Source: Sphagnum compactum
Lineage: Eukaryota > Bryophyta > Sphagnopsida > Sphagnales
Length of the DNA stretch: 64,000 nucleotides
Assembly (NCBI GenBank): GCA_965153455.1
Contig: OZ234495.1
Location: 22,812,875-22,876,874, forward strand
Direction: 5' to 3'
Position 1 is the stretch's first letter, and each line of letters opens with the position of its first letter. Positions 61,719 through 64,000 of this stretch are shown one piece after another. The notes under the pieces are model-generated. The model had not been told where the DNA came from, made no database searches, and saw only the letters and a program-made list of their open reading frames with translations. A program made the position numbers and the translations under genes.

Positions 61719-62896
61719 ATGACAACCATCCTGGAGGTGCAAGACGAGATACGCAAAGTGCAGGGGGAGTTGGAAGAGCTTAGGAAGCGCTTGCAAGAGG
61801 AGGTCCCTGAGGCTGAGAGGGCACACTTGTGGAAGAAGGAAGAACTTTTGATGAAGGAGAAAGAACAGCTGCGACAGAAGGAGCTCCTGCTCATGCAATC
61901 TGGACAAAATAGCACTGCCTTGGTGCAACAGGCTGGACACAACAACAACAGCTTGGTTCAACAACCTGCTCAAAACACTCCCATCTCAAGTACCTTCTCT
62001 TTCCCTTTGCAGTTTGCAAAACCTGTGTGTGTTCCACAGTTAGACCTGGCTTCTATTTTTTATGTCCTTTGCAGTTTGATGACTGCATGTTGTTGGTGAA
62101 ACTCATGAATTGTGTTCTTTGTGTTGCTTGGCTTGAGCATTTTTGATTTGCAAGCTGATGTGAGCATTTCTTTCTGCCTTCCTCCTGATTTCCTCCTGCT
62201 GCAGCAATCGGAGAACGCAAAAGTTTTGTCCTGCTCTGCCTAGTGAACTTTGTCACACTAGCGTTGCGGGTTGCACAGCAACAGAAATTGTGGGGTGTGC
62301 TTGCTGCCTGGCTGCACAGGAAACTGATACTTACGAGCTTTGTTTGCTGTGCAGTAACTGCAACCCCAGTCCATCCCCTTCTTTTAGGGTTTTCTGGGCA
62401 CGATTCTCCAACAAGCAACCCACCAAACGATTCTGCAGCCAATCAAATAGTGCCACAGGTAGAGGTCAAAGAGGAGGTTGCACTTCAATTACTGCATGAG
62501 CAAGCTGCCAAGTGGAAGCTGTGGAGTCGCAATGCAAGCAGCTGGGCGTTCTTTGCAGTGAATGACAATGAACCAGTGCAAGTGGAGACTCCACAGGTTC
62601 TGCGATGCATCCTTTGTCGTCCTGAAGCTGTCAATCTTGATGTGTTGTCTCAACGAACTAGAGCAAGGAAGGGTGTGATTACGTACAACAAAGCCAATGG
62701 AACGACTGCAATGAGGAAACACATAGAGAGTGAGCATCCGAGCATTGCCAAATCATATGAGGCAGAGATTGAGAACCATAGGGCAATGCCCAGACCTCTT
62801 GGAGCCAAAAAGTTACCTAGTCAAAGGAGACCAAAATCATTGCCATTGATATGTACATCTCCACAGCCAACTCCACTGTTAACTACTCCAGAGTGA
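61719..62896 (+). CDS. Coiled-coil protein with a BED-like zinc finger, 2 exons
   Basis: Predicted exons are 61719-61989 and 62388-62896, joined at CTCAA/GTACCT and a strong CTTCTTTTAG acceptor. The phase fits and gives 259 residues. Residues 1 to about 60 are a charged coiled coil (EVQDEIRKVQGELEELRKRL), followed by a Gln/Asn-rich linker. Residues 140-207 hold SWAFFAV, then C164-x2-C167 and H202-x4-H207 within GTTAMRKHIESEH, the layout of a BED-type DNA-binding finger. No transposase catalytic domain follows; the stop comes about 50 residues later, after a basic tail. BED fingers come from hAT-type transposases and are often reused as DNA-binding or chromatin proteins. The target is unknown, and it may be a transposon remnant instead of a host gene. 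Confidence 0.65.
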
Positions 62897-64000
62897 TTGT
62901 TTTTGAACATCAGGTTATTTGGGTTTTCATAGTTCTTCCTAGATCTCCAGAGTGGTGGACCTTGCCATTGAGCTTTCACAGGAAAGAATTGTCAAAAAAT
63001 CCCCACTCACTTTGGAGTAATCTTTCTCTGGCCCCACAATTGCTGAACAAGGTGTGTGTGCCCATGCTACATACATGGGGGTCATGTCTACAAACTAGAG
63101 CTGCTCTTTTTGCACTCTTGGGTACTTTAAAGTTTCAATGTCTTCTCCAGAGATGTCCCATTTTCCCTGTTGCCTTGGGCACATGTGTGCTGATCTTGTC
63201 TCATCTATGTTGTTTCTGTCATCACCTGTGTTTTGGGCTGAATAGTCACCAGCCACACGATTAGCATGTGCTAGAGAGATAGATGCCAGGTTCAAGTTTG
63301 GTTTTTTGATTTTATGGTCTTCCATGCTTCCTTGCAACTTCTGGATGACCCCCTGTCACAAAGTTTTTTGTTCTGTCAAACTCATTTATGTCTCTGAAGC
63401 ATTTGCAGTGGTCGCACTACTCTTGCAGTCTCCAGTCTGACATGGAGAAGAAGAGTTTCTGGGTTTCATAAAGCAAATGCGATGTGTGCAATAGGTTGTT
63501 CATTTAGCCTCAGGTCCTTTTGTTGATGGTCATATGCAAGATTTGTTTACCTTCAGATTTTGTATCTCTAAGTCTGTTTCAGTGATCAGATGTTCTGTTA
63601 GTAAGTGACTCATCTCGAGATTCTATGTCTCTCTTTGGAAATTTCACACATTCTTCGAAATTTCTTCTGGTTTTCAGTAAATCATCAAGCTTCAATGTTG
63701 ATGATGTTCAAGTGGTTGTGTGATTATTCATTGCCATAGAAGAATCACAACACCATGTAACACCCATTATAGCTATCATAGGGTTTGTGGTACATATTCA
63801 ATTCCTTCATTTGGTTAGGATGTGATTTGGAGTATGTAAATGTATGTAAAATGAGCATCATGTAAATCGGCCTCCATTTTTCTATTGCAAGGTAACACTA
63901 GCCTTCTCTTCAAGGTCTAGATCAACACTAAAGTTTCACGGCATAAACCCTAAACCCAATCACAATATTGGATTGTAGCTTGTAGGACACTTTGGGGAAT
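62897..64000. other. 3' flank of the BED-like gene
   Basis: No coding sequence recognised. A short CATAAACCCTAAACCC telo-box-like motif lies at about 63942-63957. A further gene may begin beyond the window edge. Confidence 0.4.

Overview
This window is nuclear DNA of a land plant. It carries a plant allene oxide cyclase, a plant-type wax synthase, a plastid-targeted homologue of a cyanobacterial enzyme, intron-rich genes with GT-AG splice sites, plant telomere-type TTTAGGG/CCCTAAA motifs, and long AT-rich intergenic DNA full of decayed transposons and tandem repeats. The lineage cannot be fixed from this piece alone. A large, gene-poor, non-flowering plant genome (fern, lycophyte or bryophyte) is my best guess.

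Layout. 0-3.7 kb: the 3' exon of an unrecognised plus-strand gene, a Tourist/Harbinger-like MITE, and a two-exon minus-strand wax synthase. 3.7-12.5 kb: AT-rich DNA with several degenerate tandem arrays, one telomere-like and one with a ~185-bp period. 12.5-17.1 kb: an 11-exon minus-strand gene for a plastid-targeted cyanobacterial-type LpxB-like glycosyltransferase; every reconstructed junction keeps the reading frame. 18.65-22.65 kb: a dead minus-strand LINE with endonuclease, reverse transcriptase and C-terminal zinc-finger remnants. 29.1-30.5 kb: an intronless 459-residue coiled-coil protein, followed by a 324-bp tandem duplication. 34.4-40.4 kb: a GC-richer block of nested tandem arrays (about 100, 45, 23, 330-380 and 88 bp periods) that abuts the exons of a partial WEB-like coiled-coil gene, with a 74-bp-arm hairpin just downstream. 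41.9-43.5 kb: a TTAGGTTAAAT-like array interrupted by a 641-bp element with terminal inverted repeats. 45.2-46.3 kb: a decayed hAT/ZNF862-like transposase. 49-54.2 kb: further duplications, an inverted-repeat pair and a second Tourist-like MITE. 55.2-57.7 kb: a four-exon plastid allene oxide cyclase gene. 61.7-62.9 kb: a two-exon coiled-coil plus BED-like zinc-finger gene.

Functionally the recognised genes are separate transcription units, not a cluster. The two best metabolic genes both look plastid-directed: LpxB-like (glycolipid/lipid A-type chemistry) and AOC (jasmonate/OPDA synthesis). The wax synthase acts at the ER in lipid esterification. No tRNA, rRNA, CRISPR array or bacterial-type operon was recognised. 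Exon models were built by hand from splice motifs, phase and family similarity, so they are predictions.
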